A model generated the notes under the pieces. The model had not been told where the DNA came from and ran no database searches. It saw only the letters and a list, made by a program, of their open reading frames with translations. A stretch of 33,986 bases of DNA from the NCBI GenBank assembly GCA_905221605.1, contig CAJNDS010000051.1, positions 65,436 through 99,421 on the forward strand, given 5' to 3'. Both the position numbers and the translations under genes were made by a program. This document shows positions 17,172-24,742 of the stretch, piece after piece. Each line of letters opens with the position of its first letter. Position 1 is the first letter of the stretch. Source of the DNA: Symbiodinium natans (lineage: Eukaryota; Sar; Dinophyceae; Suessiales; Symbiodiniaceae).

Positions 17172-17274
17172 GCTTAAGAACCCCCCCCCCCCCCAAATAA
17201 AGACACAATCCCTATGAGGGATTATTATTTTTTTTTTTTTTGGGGGGGGGGGGTTCTTCAGCAAGTAGTAGTAT
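17160..17274. repeat. Family C hairpin intron, copy 1
   Basis: tactactattttgcttaaga with accccc at the left and gggggttcttcagcaagtag plus tagta at the right are inverse-complementary. The middle is polyC, a short unique core with aataaa, polyT and polyG. The GC donor and CAG acceptor lie inside the arms. Confidence 0.8.
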
Positions 17275-17296
17275 GCGAGACGCGAAGACGCTGCCG
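17262..17296 (+). CDS. Exon L51 (35 nt)
   Basis: Acceptor ggttcttcag; GC donor gcccctgg. In 0, out 2 reads QVVVCETRRRC. It sits between two hairpin introns, and phase fits both neighbours. Confidence 0.4.
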
Positions 17297-17393
17297 GCCC
17301 CTGGTTTCTTAGTAGGGAATGAGGGAACTAGGGCCCTAATATAATATATATATATATATATATAATTATAATTATATAATTATATATATATAT

Positions 17394-17426
<33 letters not shown>

Positions 17427-17493
17427 CATATATATATATACCCTTTAAGGGATCTATAGGTACCTCATTCCCTCATTCCCTACTAAGAACCAG
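17297..17493. repeat. Family A hairpin intron element, copy 3
   Basis: Outer arms ctggtttcttagtagggaat and attccctactaagaaccag enclose (TA)n, (GATA)n and TTATAATTATATAATTATAA-like sequence. The largest copy of this family. Confidence 0.85.
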
Positions 17494-17596
17494 CCAGCCG
17501 GTGGCGAGGTTGGCGAGCTCCTCCTGGCTGCTCAAGCGCAGCCGCCGCGCTCCGACCGTGCTGGGGCGCGAGGCGGTGCCAAGCGCGGAGAGGCGG
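17494..17596 (+). CDS. Exon L52
   Basis: Acceptor aagaaccag; donor gtataggg. In 1, out 0 reads QPVARLASSSWLLKRSRRAP then TVLGREAVPSAERR. Nearly all third positions are G/C. Confidence 0.65.
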
Positions 17597-17715
17597 GTAT
17601 AGGGTTTAGGGTTTAGGGTTTAGGGTTTAGGGTTTAGGGTTTAGGGTTTAGGATCCCCAAACCTGTAAACTCTAAACCCCAAACCCTACCAAACCCTAAG
17701 CCCCAAACCCTAAAG

Positions 17716-17881
17716 CTTTTTGGGCTTGGTTTCGGGTTTTCGGCAGTTCTTCGGTTGGAGGGCGATGGGGGGATGACGCGCAGGGAGTATTCTGGGATGT
17801 CTTGAGTGTCTTGGCCGTAAACTCTGAAGAAACCTGCTTGGAAGTTCCTGCCGGTCGCAACCTTCGAGTACCCTGGAACTT
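17716..17881 (+). CDS. Exon L53
   Basis: Acceptor ccctaaag; GC donor gcacccgaaacc. In 2, out 2 reads FWAWFRVFGSSVGGRWGDDA, QGVFWDVLSVLAVNSEETCL, EVPAGRNLRVPWN. The opposite strand is also open and protein-like; the + reading is preferred because it fits L54 in phase. Confidence 0.55.
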
Positions 17882-18007
17882 GCACCCGAAACCCTAAACC
17901 CTAAACCCTAAACCCTAAACCCTAAACCCTGAACCCTGAACCCTGAAACCCTAAACCCTAAACCCGAGACCCCAAACCCACACTCAGTCCCGAACTCCCT
18001 GTGGCAG

Positions 18008-18107
18008 GGAGTCCCCTGGACCAGCGGCCGCCAACGCGCCCGACGCGCTCCCGGGCCTCAGCGTGGAGGCCATGAAGATAGAGCTGAAGAGCTCCTTGCC
18101 TGAAGTC
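18008..18107 (+). CDS. Exon L54
   Basis: Acceptor ccctgtggcag. In 1 reads ESPGPAAANAPDALPGLSVE then AMKIELKSSLPEV. The donor merges with gggtttaggg. Confidence 0.65.
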
Positions 18108-18205
18108 GGGTTTAGGGTTTAGGGTTCAGGGTTTAGGGTTTAGGGTTTGGGGTTCAGGGTTTAGGGTGGAGGGTTGAGTGTTGAAAGTTGAGGGTTCATC
18201 TACAG

Positions 18206-18317
18206 GGCATGGTCCGTGCTCTAGATTCCGACGTGCCCCAAAACCCTGAAGCCTACTGCAATTCCTCTCTCTTTCTGGCCGAGTCATCAGGAGCCTGGCT
18301 TTCTTCGAATAGGGACT
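18206..18317 (+). CDS. Exon L55, possible gene end
   Basis: Acceptor ttcatctacag. In 0 reads GMVRALDSDVPQNPEAYCNS, SLFLAESSGAWLSSNRD. Donor gtgagaggg, or the frame continues CERELYFCRDFGG to TAG at 18356-18358. Confidence 0.6.
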
Positions 18318-18625
18318 GTGAGAGGGAGCTATATTTTTGTAGAGACTTTGGGGGTTAGGGGTTAGGTGAATTTCTGCCTAATTTGGGGAACTCAAGTCAA
18401 GTAGGCCATAGATGGGTGTTGAACCAAGAAATTGGGCATACCAACAGTTAAGGGGCGTTAGTAAGCTACCATCTCTTGTGGTCTTAAGGGTATAGTGAAG
18501 TGGGGCTTCAACCCTAAACCCTAAACCCTAAACCCGAAACCCTAAACCCTAAACCCTAAACCCTAAACCCTAAACCCCAAACCCCAAACCCTAAACCCAA
18601 AACCCTAAACCCTTTCAGGGTGTAG
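18318..18625. other. Intron or intergenic: unique part, C arm
   Basis: About 190 bp of unique sequence and a CCCTAAA arm (18510-18612) ending ggtgtag. If L55 ends at its TAG, a gene boundary could lie here. I see no clear promoter or trans-splice site. Confidence 0.45.
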
Positions 18626-18665
18626 AGAGGCAAGCGCTTTCTTCAGAGTTGGCCAACACCCTCAA
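18626..18665 (+). CDS. Exon L56
   Basis: Acceptor cagggtgtag; GC donor gccctcaag. In 2, out 2 reads RQALSSELANTL. The same frame stays open through the following decayed C repeats (LKPSSPQ...). Confidence 0.45.
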
Positions 18666-18824
18666 GCCCTCAAGCCCTCAAAGACCTCTAAGTCCTAAAA
18701 GCTTCAAAACGCCTCAAACCGCTCAAAAGCCCCAAAACACCCTAAAACCTTCAAACCCCCCAATACCCTCAAAACCTAAAGCCCTTAAACCCTGTGACCC
18801 TCCTGAGGGTTGCTGGTGTGCCAG

Positions 18825-18850
18825 GCCTCAACCCTGCACGGCTTTTGCAG
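18825..18850 (+). CDS. Exon L57 (26 nt)
   Basis: Acceptor ggtgtgccag. In 1 reads PQPCTAFA. Weak; supported only by phase. Confidence 0.3.
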
Positions 18851-18948
18851 GGTTCAGGGGATATTGTTTAGGGTTGAGGGTTTAGGGTTTTGGGGTTTAG
18901 GGTATCTTAGGGTTTAGGGTTTATAGGGTTTAGGGTTCCCGCTCTGAG

Positions 18949-19063
18949 GGCGAGGCCGCGACTTCGTCTTCTGCTTCTCCCGGGAGGATCTTCACCGTCG
19001 CCTGCGCGAGGGCATGCTTGAGGACGTCGCCAGGGAAGCCGCACACCGGCGACGTGAGCTGGA
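18949..19063 (+). CDS. Exon L58
   Basis: Acceptor gctctgag; donor gtatccctaaacc. In 2, out 2 reads RGRDFVFCFSREDLHRRLRE then GMLEDVAREAAHRRREL. Strong codon bias and a helical, charged sequence. Confidence 0.65.
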
Positions 19064-19231
19064 GTATCCCTAAACCCTAAACCCTAAACCCTAAAGGCTA
19101 AACCCGAAACCTTAAACCTTAACCCCTAAACCCTAAACCCTGATTCTTAAAACCTTAAACCCTAAACCCTAAACCCTCAACCCTAAACGTAAGCCCCATA
19201 AAAAAAGCCCTCAGCCCTGGTTTGTTCTCAG

Positions 19232-19289
19232 AATCTGTCGCTTGGCCGAGCCTCCTCCTCGTCGAAAAGGGGCGAGCGCCTCTGAGGGC
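19232..19289 (+). CDS. Exon L59
   Basis: Acceptor tttgttctcag; donor gttgcccgg. In 1, out 0 reads ICRLAEPPPRRKGASASEG. The frame runs on as VARRLQ to TAG at 19308. Confidence 0.55.
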
Positions 19290-19316
19290 GTTGCCCGGAG
19301 ACTCCAATAGCGTTTC

Positions 19317-19440
19317 ACCCTAAACCCTAAACCCTAAACCCTAAACCCTAAACCCTAAACCCTAAACCCTAAACCCTAAACCCTAAACCCTAAACCCTAA
19401 ACCCTAAACCCTAAACCCTAAACCCTAAACCCTAAACCCT
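19317..19440. repeat. CCCTAAA array between 13-bp direct repeats
   Basis: About 17 perfect units. The sequence agactccaatagc lies on both sides of the segment, at 19299-19311 and 19502-19514. Confidence 0.8.
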
Positions 19441-19513
19441 TCATCATGGAATATGGTTTCAAATCAAGCCCTTCAGCCCTAAATGCTAAACCCTAAGCCC
19501 TAGACTCCAATAG

Positions 19514-19544
19514 CACTTAATTGGGGATTCATTGCCCAAATTCA
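19514..19544 (+). CDS. Exon L60 (31 nt)
   Basis: Acceptor ctccaatag; donor gtccgaaaccc. In 0, out 1 reads HLIGDSLPKF. Confidence 0.4.
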
Positions 19545-19627
19545 GTCCGAAACCCTAAACCGGGGTCGAACTTGAACAAGATTTAAACTTATATGCCTTG
19601 ATCCCGAAAAGCCCTGTGAGCCCGCAG

Positions 19628-19665
19628 ACATTTACATTCTTTATGGGGCCCCGGAACCCACCCCG
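19628..19665 (+). CDS. Exon L61 (38 nt)
   Basis: Acceptor gagcccgcag; donor gtaaaccc. In 2, out 0 reads IYILYGAPEPTP. Phase fits both sides. Confidence 0.5.
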
Positions 19666-19958
19666 GTAAACCCTCAACCCTAAGCCCGAAACTCCTAAAC
19701 CCCTAGTTTCCGAAAGCCTAAACCCTAAACCCCCAAAACCCAAAACCCTAAACTCCCAAACCCCGAGCCCTACACCCTAACTTCCTGAACCCGAAACCCC
19801 TAAACCCCGAACCCTAAACACCAAATTCCTAAACCCTAAACCCTGAACTTTAAACACCTAACCCCCAAATTCCTAAACCCTAAACCCTAAACCCTAAACC
19901 CTAAACCCTAAGCCCTAAACCCTAAACCCTAAACCCTAAACCCTAAACCCTCCTGGAG
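19666..19958. other. Intron: decayed then clean C repeats
   Basis: CCCCTAA, CCCGAAA and CCCTAAA units from gtaaaccctc to tcctggag; C-only class. Confidence 0.65.
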
Positions 19959-20007
19959 TCTCCGGGCATTCGGCACAATGACCCACTAGGCCTGTCGCTC
20001 TTTGGAA
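19959..20007 (+). CDS. Exon L62
   Basis: Acceptor ccctcctggag. In 0 reads SPGIRHNDPLGLSLFG; donor gttccagg. The frame continues SSRQP to TGA at 20022. Confidence 0.5.
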
Positions 20008-20375
20008 GTTCCAGGCAGCCCTGAAACCCTACTTAAAGGATTGGGGGGCTTTAGTAAGTGGGGTTTAGGGTTTAGGGTTTAGGGTTAGGCAACTATGCTT
20101 CCAATTGCTTGAAACGCCCCCCCCCCCCCTCCCCCCCAATTTAGGTACTTCTAGCCCTACTTACTAAGTGCCCCGATCCTCCAAGCAAACCCTAAACCCC
20201 TAAAACCTCAAACCTCAACCGCACCCTTAGGGTTTAGCATTTCGGGTTTAGGGCTAGGGTTCGGGGTTTAGGGTTTAGGGTTTAGGGTCTAGGGTTAAGG
20301 GTTTAGGGTTTAGGGTTCAGGGGTTCAGGGGTTCAGGGGTTCAGGGGTTCAGGGGTTAGGGTTTCAAGGGCTCAG
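20008..20375. other. Intron: inverted repeat plus G arm
   Basis: aaggattggggggctttagt with aagtgggg (20037) pairs with ccctacttactaagtgcccc plus gatcct (20155-20180). Short telomeric pieces and a polyC run are in the loop, and GGGGTTCA units at 20315-20358. Ends gggctcag. Confidence 0.55.
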
Positions 20376-20486
20376 ATTCCGAGATCCTAAGCTGCCAGCC
20401 CGGCTCTCCCGCCCCCACCCACACACACGTACACGCGCGCGCGCGCGCGCTTGCCCTAACTGAGAATAAGGCTTATGTACTAATTT
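20376..20486 (+). CDS. Exon L63
   Basis: Acceptor aagggctcag. In 2, out 1 reads SEILSCQPGSPAPTHTHVHA then RARALALTENKAYVLI, with a (CA)n/(CG)n-derived His/Arg/Ala middle. Donor gtcttagac. Confidence 0.45.
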
Positions 20487-20636
20487 GTCTTAGACCCCCC
20501 CCAAAAAGATAGATCAAAATCTTCTTCCTTAGAAGGGCAATATTCCTTACTTAAGGGCAATATGGGGACTATTATCTTATGTTTTTTTTTTTTTTTTTTT
20601 TGGGGGGGGGGGGGGGTTCTGAAGCAACTAGTAGTT
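20478..20636. repeat. Family C hairpin intron, copy 2
   Basis: gtactaatttgtcttagacc with a C run and a G run with ttctgaagcaactagtagtt are imperfect inverses. The core has two gggcaatat repeats and polyT-polyG. Same layout as copy 1. Confidence 0.7.
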
Positions 20637-20686
20637 AACTGAGGGTGTGTCTTATCTTGGGTCTGGGGTGAGGGTGAAGGGCCCAG

Positions 20687-20737
20687 GAGCCCTACAATGT
20701 GGGCATTTCCCGACACATGGGTGCCCTCAAGATGGGG
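20687..20737 (+). CDS. Exon L64
   Basis: Acceptor gaagggcccag. In 0 reads EPYNVGISRHMGALKMG, then enters a G run (20735-20760), so the end is uncertain. Confidence 0.5.
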
Positions 20738-20857
20738 AGGGGGGGGCGGGGGGGGGGGGGTTGCCCCAAAGTTAGGGTACTTCTTTGGGAAGCCTAAGCC
20801 CTAAACCCTAAACTCTAACCCTAAACCCTAAAGCCTAAACCCGAAACCCTTTGCCAG

Positions 20858-20942
20858 CTAACTGGAACTGCCAACGTGCGCGCCATGCAGAGACTCCTTT
20901 CGGTGAGGCTGCAAAAAGGTTGCATGAGTCTGTGGAAGCTGG
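20858..20942 (+). CDS. Exon L65
   Basis: Acceptor cctttgccag. In 0, out 1 reads LTGTANVRAMQRLLSVRLQK then GCMSLWKL; donor gttttggagg. Confidence 0.6.
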
Positions 20943-21035
20943 GTTTTGGAGGACCCCTAAACTCTAAACCGTAAACCCTAAACCCTAAACCCTATATAAA
21001 CCCTAAGCCCTAAAACCTAAACCCCAAACCCGAAG

Positions 21036-21123
21036 CTCTGGGCCCGTACTCCGGACTCCGGTCACTCAGGCGCTCGGCGCCGAAAGGCGATGATGACCCT
21101 GCGGAGGTGCGCTTTGGTCTGAG
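21036..21123 (+). CDS. Exon L66
   Basis: Acceptor aacccgaag; donor gtttacccc. In 2, out 2 reads LGPYSGLRSLRRSAPKGDDD then PAEVRFGL. Confidence 0.65.
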
Positions 21124-21360
21124 GTTTACCCCAAAACCCTAAGAACCCTAAGAACCCTAAGAACCCCAAAAACCCTAGAAACTAGAAAACCCTACAAACC
21201 CTGTAATGCCACATAATTAAGCCCTATAAACCCTAAACCCTAAACCCTAAACCCACTCTTTTCGGGACTTGCTGGGTCTTGGTGGGTTCCCAATATCGTC
21301 CCTTAAGGGGATTCTCGAGCGGGCGGCGCCCAAACCCTAGACCCTTGCGCCTACGCCAGC

Positions 21361-21397
21361 ACCTCCAGCGCGTTTGAACTGTCCATGGCCAAACAAG
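21361..21397 (+). CDS. Exon L67 (37 nt)
   Basis: Acceptor ctacgccag; GC donor gcaccctcaacc. In 1, out 0 reads TSSAFELSMAKQ. Confidence 0.55.
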
Positions 21398-21444
21398 CAC
21401 CCTCAACCCTAACCCCGAACCCGAATCACTGAAACCCCCTTTAG

Positions 21445-21517
21445 GGGCATCCTACGGGCCCTAACTACACCCTCAAGAACCGAACCAAACCCAGAACGCG
21501 AAACCGCCGCCTTAGGG
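21445..21517 (+). CDS. Exon L68
   Basis: Acceptor cccccttttag-like (ccctttag). In 0, out 1 reads GHPTGPNYTLKNRTKPRTRN then RRLR. Basic; donor gttaggg. Confidence 0.6.
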
Positions 21518-21550
21518 GTTAGGGTTCAGGGTTCAGGGTTGAGGGTTTAG

Positions 21551-21604
21551 AGACTAACCCCGATGCCCCAGCTGCCCTAGACACCCTCACCCGTCCATCT
21601 AAGG
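21551..21604 (+). CDS. Exon L69
   Basis: Acceptor gagggtttag; donor gtagctac. In 2, out 1 reads TNPDAPAALDTLTRPSK. Confidence 0.6.
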
Positions 21605-21734
21605 GTAGCTACATGGTCCCTGAATATGGTCCCTTGATCACCTTCAAGCGCCCTTACCTCTAAGCCAGGGGTCCCCTACTAAGGGGCTCAAACCCTCGTG
21701 AGTCCGTCCCTGCCTTGCATTCCATATTGTACAG

Positions 21735-21807
21735 ATGGAGTTCTCTCATGTTGGGCCCCTGTTTCGGATCCCTCACTGTATAGAACATGGTACCCTCAAA
21801 GCCTGAG
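21735..21807 (+). CDS. Exon L70
   Basis: Acceptor attgtacag; donor gtcccgaaacc. In 2, out 2 reads GVLSCWAPVSDPSLYRTWYP then QSL. Confidence 0.65.
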
Positions 21808-21922
21808 GTCCCGAAACCCTGAACCCTAAACCCTAAACCCTAAAACCCTAAACCCTAAACCCTAAACCCTAGACCCTAAACCCTAAACCCTGAAACCTTG
21901 AACCTAAATCCCTAAATTTAAG

Positions 21923-22032
21923 AGCCTCCGGCTCAAGCCGCCGACCCCGCTGGAGCATAGTTGAGAGGTCTAAACCCGCTCGCATGGCCATCCCAGCCTG
22001 CTCGGCAGAGTTCTGTGAAACGTTTGGGGGGG
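21923..22032 (+). CDS. Exon L71
   Basis: Acceptor aaatttaag. In 1, out 1 reads ASGSSRRPRWSIVERSKPAR then MAIPACSAEFCETFGG; donor gtgggggg. Confidence 0.65.
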
Positions 22033-22080
22033 GTGGGGGGTAGCACCAGGACAAGCTCAAGCCAAAAAGGCAGGTGGGTG

Positions 22081-22175
22081 GGGGTGGGGGGGGGGGGGGG
22101 GGGGGGTGGGGGTAGGGGGGGGGGGGCGGGGGGTGGGGGGGGGGGTGGGGGGGAGGGGGTGGGGGGGTGGGGTGC
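22081..22175. repeat. G-rich tract
   Basis: About 90 bp that is almost all G with scattered T, A and C; it could form G-quadruplexes. A complementary polyC run lies at 22305-22325. Confidence 0.9.
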
Positions 22176-22198
22176 CCGAAAACGCTGATTTTGCTGAG

Positions 22199-22396
22199 GG
22201 CGCCCCTACCGCCCTGTGCTGAGCCGCCTGTTTACGCTGTGTGGGTGGCGCGGTCCACCGAAAAAATTGTGCACCGACACGAAAAAATTGTGCACCGACC
22301 CCCCCTACCCCCCCCCCCCCCCCCCCACCGCGTTTTGGGGGGGTAGGGAAAGAGGGAGGTTTTCACCTCCTCAAACCCATCCAACACGCCGCCAGG
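22199..22396 (+). CDS. Exon L72
   Basis: Acceptor attttgctgag. In 2 reads RPYRPVLSRLFTLCGWRGPP, then a 21-nt in-frame tandem duplication giving KKLCTDT KKLCTD, a Pro run, then AFWGGRERGRFSPPQTHPTR. Donor gtcggcgg (out 1). Confidence 0.6.
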
Positions 22397-22477
22397 GTCG
22401 GCGGACCCTAGACCCTAAACCCTAAACCCTAAAACCTTACACCTAGATCCCCAAACCCTAAACCCTAAAGCCCTAAG

Positions 22478-22544
22478 CCCTGAACCGCGCGGAGGATGCC
22501 TCGGAGTCCTCGGACAGCGACGGGGCGCAGGTGCGGGCCCTGAG
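22478..22544 (+). CDS. Exon L73
   Basis: Acceptor gccctaag; donor gtgcattgg. In 2, out 2 reads LNRAEDASESSDSDGAQVRA plus L. Acidic, with Ser-Asp sites that resemble casein kinase 2 targets. Confidence 0.65.
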
Positions 22545-22871
22545 GTGCATTGGTGACATTGGGGTTCTGGGGCTTGGAGAGCCATACTTGGAGGTTCATG
22601 GGTAGTGTTTAGGGTCCAGGGTTTAGGGTTTAGGGTTTAGGGTTTAGGGTTTAGGGCTGCTTGGAGATTCATGGTACTTTAAGAACCCAATTCTAACTGC
22701 ACTTATAACGCACTTAGTAAGCCCTTTAGGTGCCATAAATGTGGTTGTAATTGGGTTATAAGTATAGTTACGATTGGGTGAATAAGTCCCATGAACCTCC
22801 AAGTACACCCCAACACACTGGAACCCAGAAATTCGCTGAAACTCTAAGTCCTACAAACCATAAGTACATAG
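22545..22871. other. Intron with G arm and family D copy 2
   Basis: A partial family D end at 22587 (acttggaggttcatgg), a short TTTAGGG arm, the complete family D copy at 22660-22803 and a unique tail ending gtacatag. Confidence 0.6.
22660..22803. repeat. Family D inverted repeat, copy 2
   Basis: Ends cttggagattcatggtac and gtcccatgaacctccaag are inverse-complementary. Internal ttataacgcactta and gggttataagtatag match copy 1 in style. Confidence 0.75.
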
Positions 22872-23240
22872 CCGCCCCGCGCCAAGGAAGAAGGCAAATC
22901 GCAGCTATCTTTTTCTAGGGCGCAGAGTAGGCCCTTATTCCCATTTTTTAGGGTTAAGGTTCCCTTATGAGCCCCAAGAAAAGGTCCGAGAAGGGCACAA
23001 GGTCCCAGGCAGGTCTCAGTCTGGATGCTTCCGAAAGTTCAAAGTTTCAACTCGACATCCCATTGCGGCTCCCTGAAGCGAATTTGGCAGCTCCCTTTAA
23101 ACCAACAGGGGCACGCTTTTTATTCATACTCGTAGGTTGCTCTTGGTCTAGTGTTTTGGGAGAAGGGCCTGCCACGCCGAGAGAGCAGCCGGGCTTTTGC
23201 CGGAAGCAGAACTTATGCGATGGTTGTGTTTCCTTACCGG
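22872..23240 (+). CDS. Exon L74 (long, frame contested)
   Basis: From ATG at 22967 one frame is open for 106 codons (MSPKKRSEKGTRSQAGLSLD ... FCRKQNLCDGCVSLP) and ends at donor gtgaggtat (out 0), in phase with L75. A different frame entering from L73 (RPAPRKKANRSYLFLGRRVG, then FPYEPQEKVREGHKVPG) is open from 22872 to about 23076. So either two exons overlap here, or the first frame starts a new gene. Confidence 0.5.
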
Positions 23241-23574
23241 TGAGGTATACGTTAAGAGAAAAGTGTCCCTTGTTGCCGAAGCGCTAAACCCGAAACCCTA
23301 AGCCATATGATTTAAGGAACATGCTCCGCTGAGGTGTGTATACGTTAGGAGAAAGTGTTTCTTGTAGCCGAAGCCCTAAACCCGAAACCCTATAACTCCT
23401 AAACCGTATGCTTTAAGGAACCTATTCCACTGCTAGGTCACACGTGTGAGTTTTGGATTTACAGCGACTAGTTTATTTGAGTCCTGTGCTGTGAAGGGGT
23501 GATAGGTGACCCTACACCCATTCTCACAACCCCTACCATAGAGCCCTCAACCCTAAAAACCCCGAATTGCGTAG
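23241..23574. other. Intron with tandem duplication
   Basis: Two roughly 100-bp imperfect copies (about 23238-23330 and 23331-23434), each with gtatacgtta, gccgaagc, ctaaacccgaaaccct and tttaaggaac. Then a unique tail ending aattgcgtag. Confidence 0.6.
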
Positions 23575-23643
23575 CTCCTCCAGACATCTGGGCAGGTGGG
23601 CACGCTGTCACTCTCCTTGGGTGCTCAGCTCAGCGTTCGTACA
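23575..23643 (+). CDS. Exon L75
   Basis: Acceptor gaattgcgtag. In 0 reads LLQTSGQVGTLSLSLGAQLS then VRT. The donor is gggtttctc-like and its exact base is unclear. Confidence 0.55.
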
Positions 23644-23774
23644 GGGTTTCTCAAGCTTCTAGGGTTAGCTGTTAGAAGGGAGAAGGGGGTAGGGTTGGTA
23701 GGGTTTTGCCCTTGAAGGCACTAGGGCTTGGCCCTCAGAAATCGTAAGTCGTTGGACCGACTTTCTGTGTCCAG

Positions 23775-23834
23775 GGGACCGCAAACCCAGAGGTCTTAGG
23801 GGTGGATTTGGGCAAATCCCAAAACATAGAGAGA
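23775..23834 (+). CDS. Exon L76
   Basis: Acceptor ctgtgtccag. In 0 reads GTANPEVLGVDLGKSQNIER. No clean donor; decayed C repeats follow. Confidence 0.5.
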
Positions 23835-24043
23835 AACCACCACAAACCCTTAAACACCTAAACCTAAACCTAAACCGTAAACCCTTGAGCCCCCAAACCC
23901 TAAAACCACAAAGACTCTCAAACCCGAAAGCCCTAAAAACCCTAAAGACCCGAAGCCCTAAACCCTAAACCCCAAACCCCAAACCCCAAAACCCTAGACC
24001 CTAAACCCTAAACCCTAAACCCTAAACCCTAAACAACTGCAAG

Positions 24044-24130
24044 CCTAGGATGCAAGGAGGCCGTGGAGATGCGCCTGGTGCTAAGGGCGGCTGCAGGAGG
24101 AGGCGTTGGGCGCCCCCACCCCGCCATTTT
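24044..24130 (+). CDS. Exon L77
   Basis: Acceptor caactgcaag; donor gttttttttttggg. In 1, out 2 reads LGCKEAVEMRLVLRAAAGGG then VGRPHPAI. Confidence 0.6.
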
Positions 24131-24162
<32 letters not shown>

Positions 24163-24244
24163 TGTAGGGTTTAGGGTTTAGGGTTTAGGGTTTAGGGTTT
24201 AGGGTTTAGGGTTTAGGGTTTAGGGTTTAGGGTTTAGGGTTTAG
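24131..24244. other. Intron: polyT-polyG then TTTAGGG arm
   Basis: A polyT/polyG run like half of a family C hairpin is followed by about 11 perfect TTTAGGG units, with the acceptor in the last unit. Confidence 0.65.
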
Positions 24245-24274
24245 GGGTCGGCAAGAAGCAAAGCAAGCAATTAG
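24245..24274 (+). CDS. Exon L78 (30 nt)
   Basis: Acceptor gggtttag; donor gtgaacc. In 1, out 2 reads GRQEAKQAI. The next intron would be only 45 nt. Confidence 0.4.
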   Translation, partial: GSARSKASN

Positions 24275-24319
24275 GTGAACCTTTAGTTTTGGGGTGCCAT
24301 AAGCTTCACAAAAGCTCAG

Positions 24320-24369
24320 CGTCACCTTTTCTCGCTCAGAAGACTCTACCAGTGAGTTGGGGCTGCCGG
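24320..24369 (+). CDS. Exon L79
   Basis: Acceptor aaaagctcag. In 1, out 1 reads VTFSRSEDSTSELGLP; donor gttgagg. The alternative KTLPVSWGCRVE uses acceptor tcgctcag and donor gtaaacc. Confidence 0.45.
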
Positions 24370-24510
24370 GTTGAGGTAAACCCTAAACCCTAAACCCTAA
24401 ACCCTGAACCCTAAACCCTAAACCCTAAACCCTAAACCCAAAACCCTAAACCCTAAACCCTAAACCCTAAGCCCTAAGCCCTAAACCCTAAACCCTAAGC
24501 CTGCAAAAAG

Positions 24511-24579
24511 CATGCTGCTGCCGTCCAAGGCGGTTCATGGCCATGAGGGCAGTAACTGCCGACCAGAGCCTTTCTCTAG
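24511..24579 (+). CDS. Exon L80
   Basis: Acceptor ctgcaaaaag; donor gtaggccc. Phase favours CCCRPRRFMAMRAVTADQSL; another open frame reads MLLPSKAVHGHEGSNCRPEP. Confidence 0.5.
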
Positions 24580-24742
24580 GTAGGCCCGGCTTAGGATTTA
24601 GGGTTTAGGGTTTAGGGTTTCGGGTTTCGGGTTTAGGGTTTCAGGTTTCAGGTTTAGGGTTTTTAGGGTGTAGGGTGTAGGGATTAGGGTCTTGGGACAT
24701 TTTCTATTTTCGCTTACTTGAGTTTAAGAGGATCATCTACAG

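Noticed and set aside
20480-20716. Minus-strand 78-codon frame with ATG
   Set aside because: It runs through the polyC and polyA parts of the family C hairpin and an exon read confidently on the + strand.
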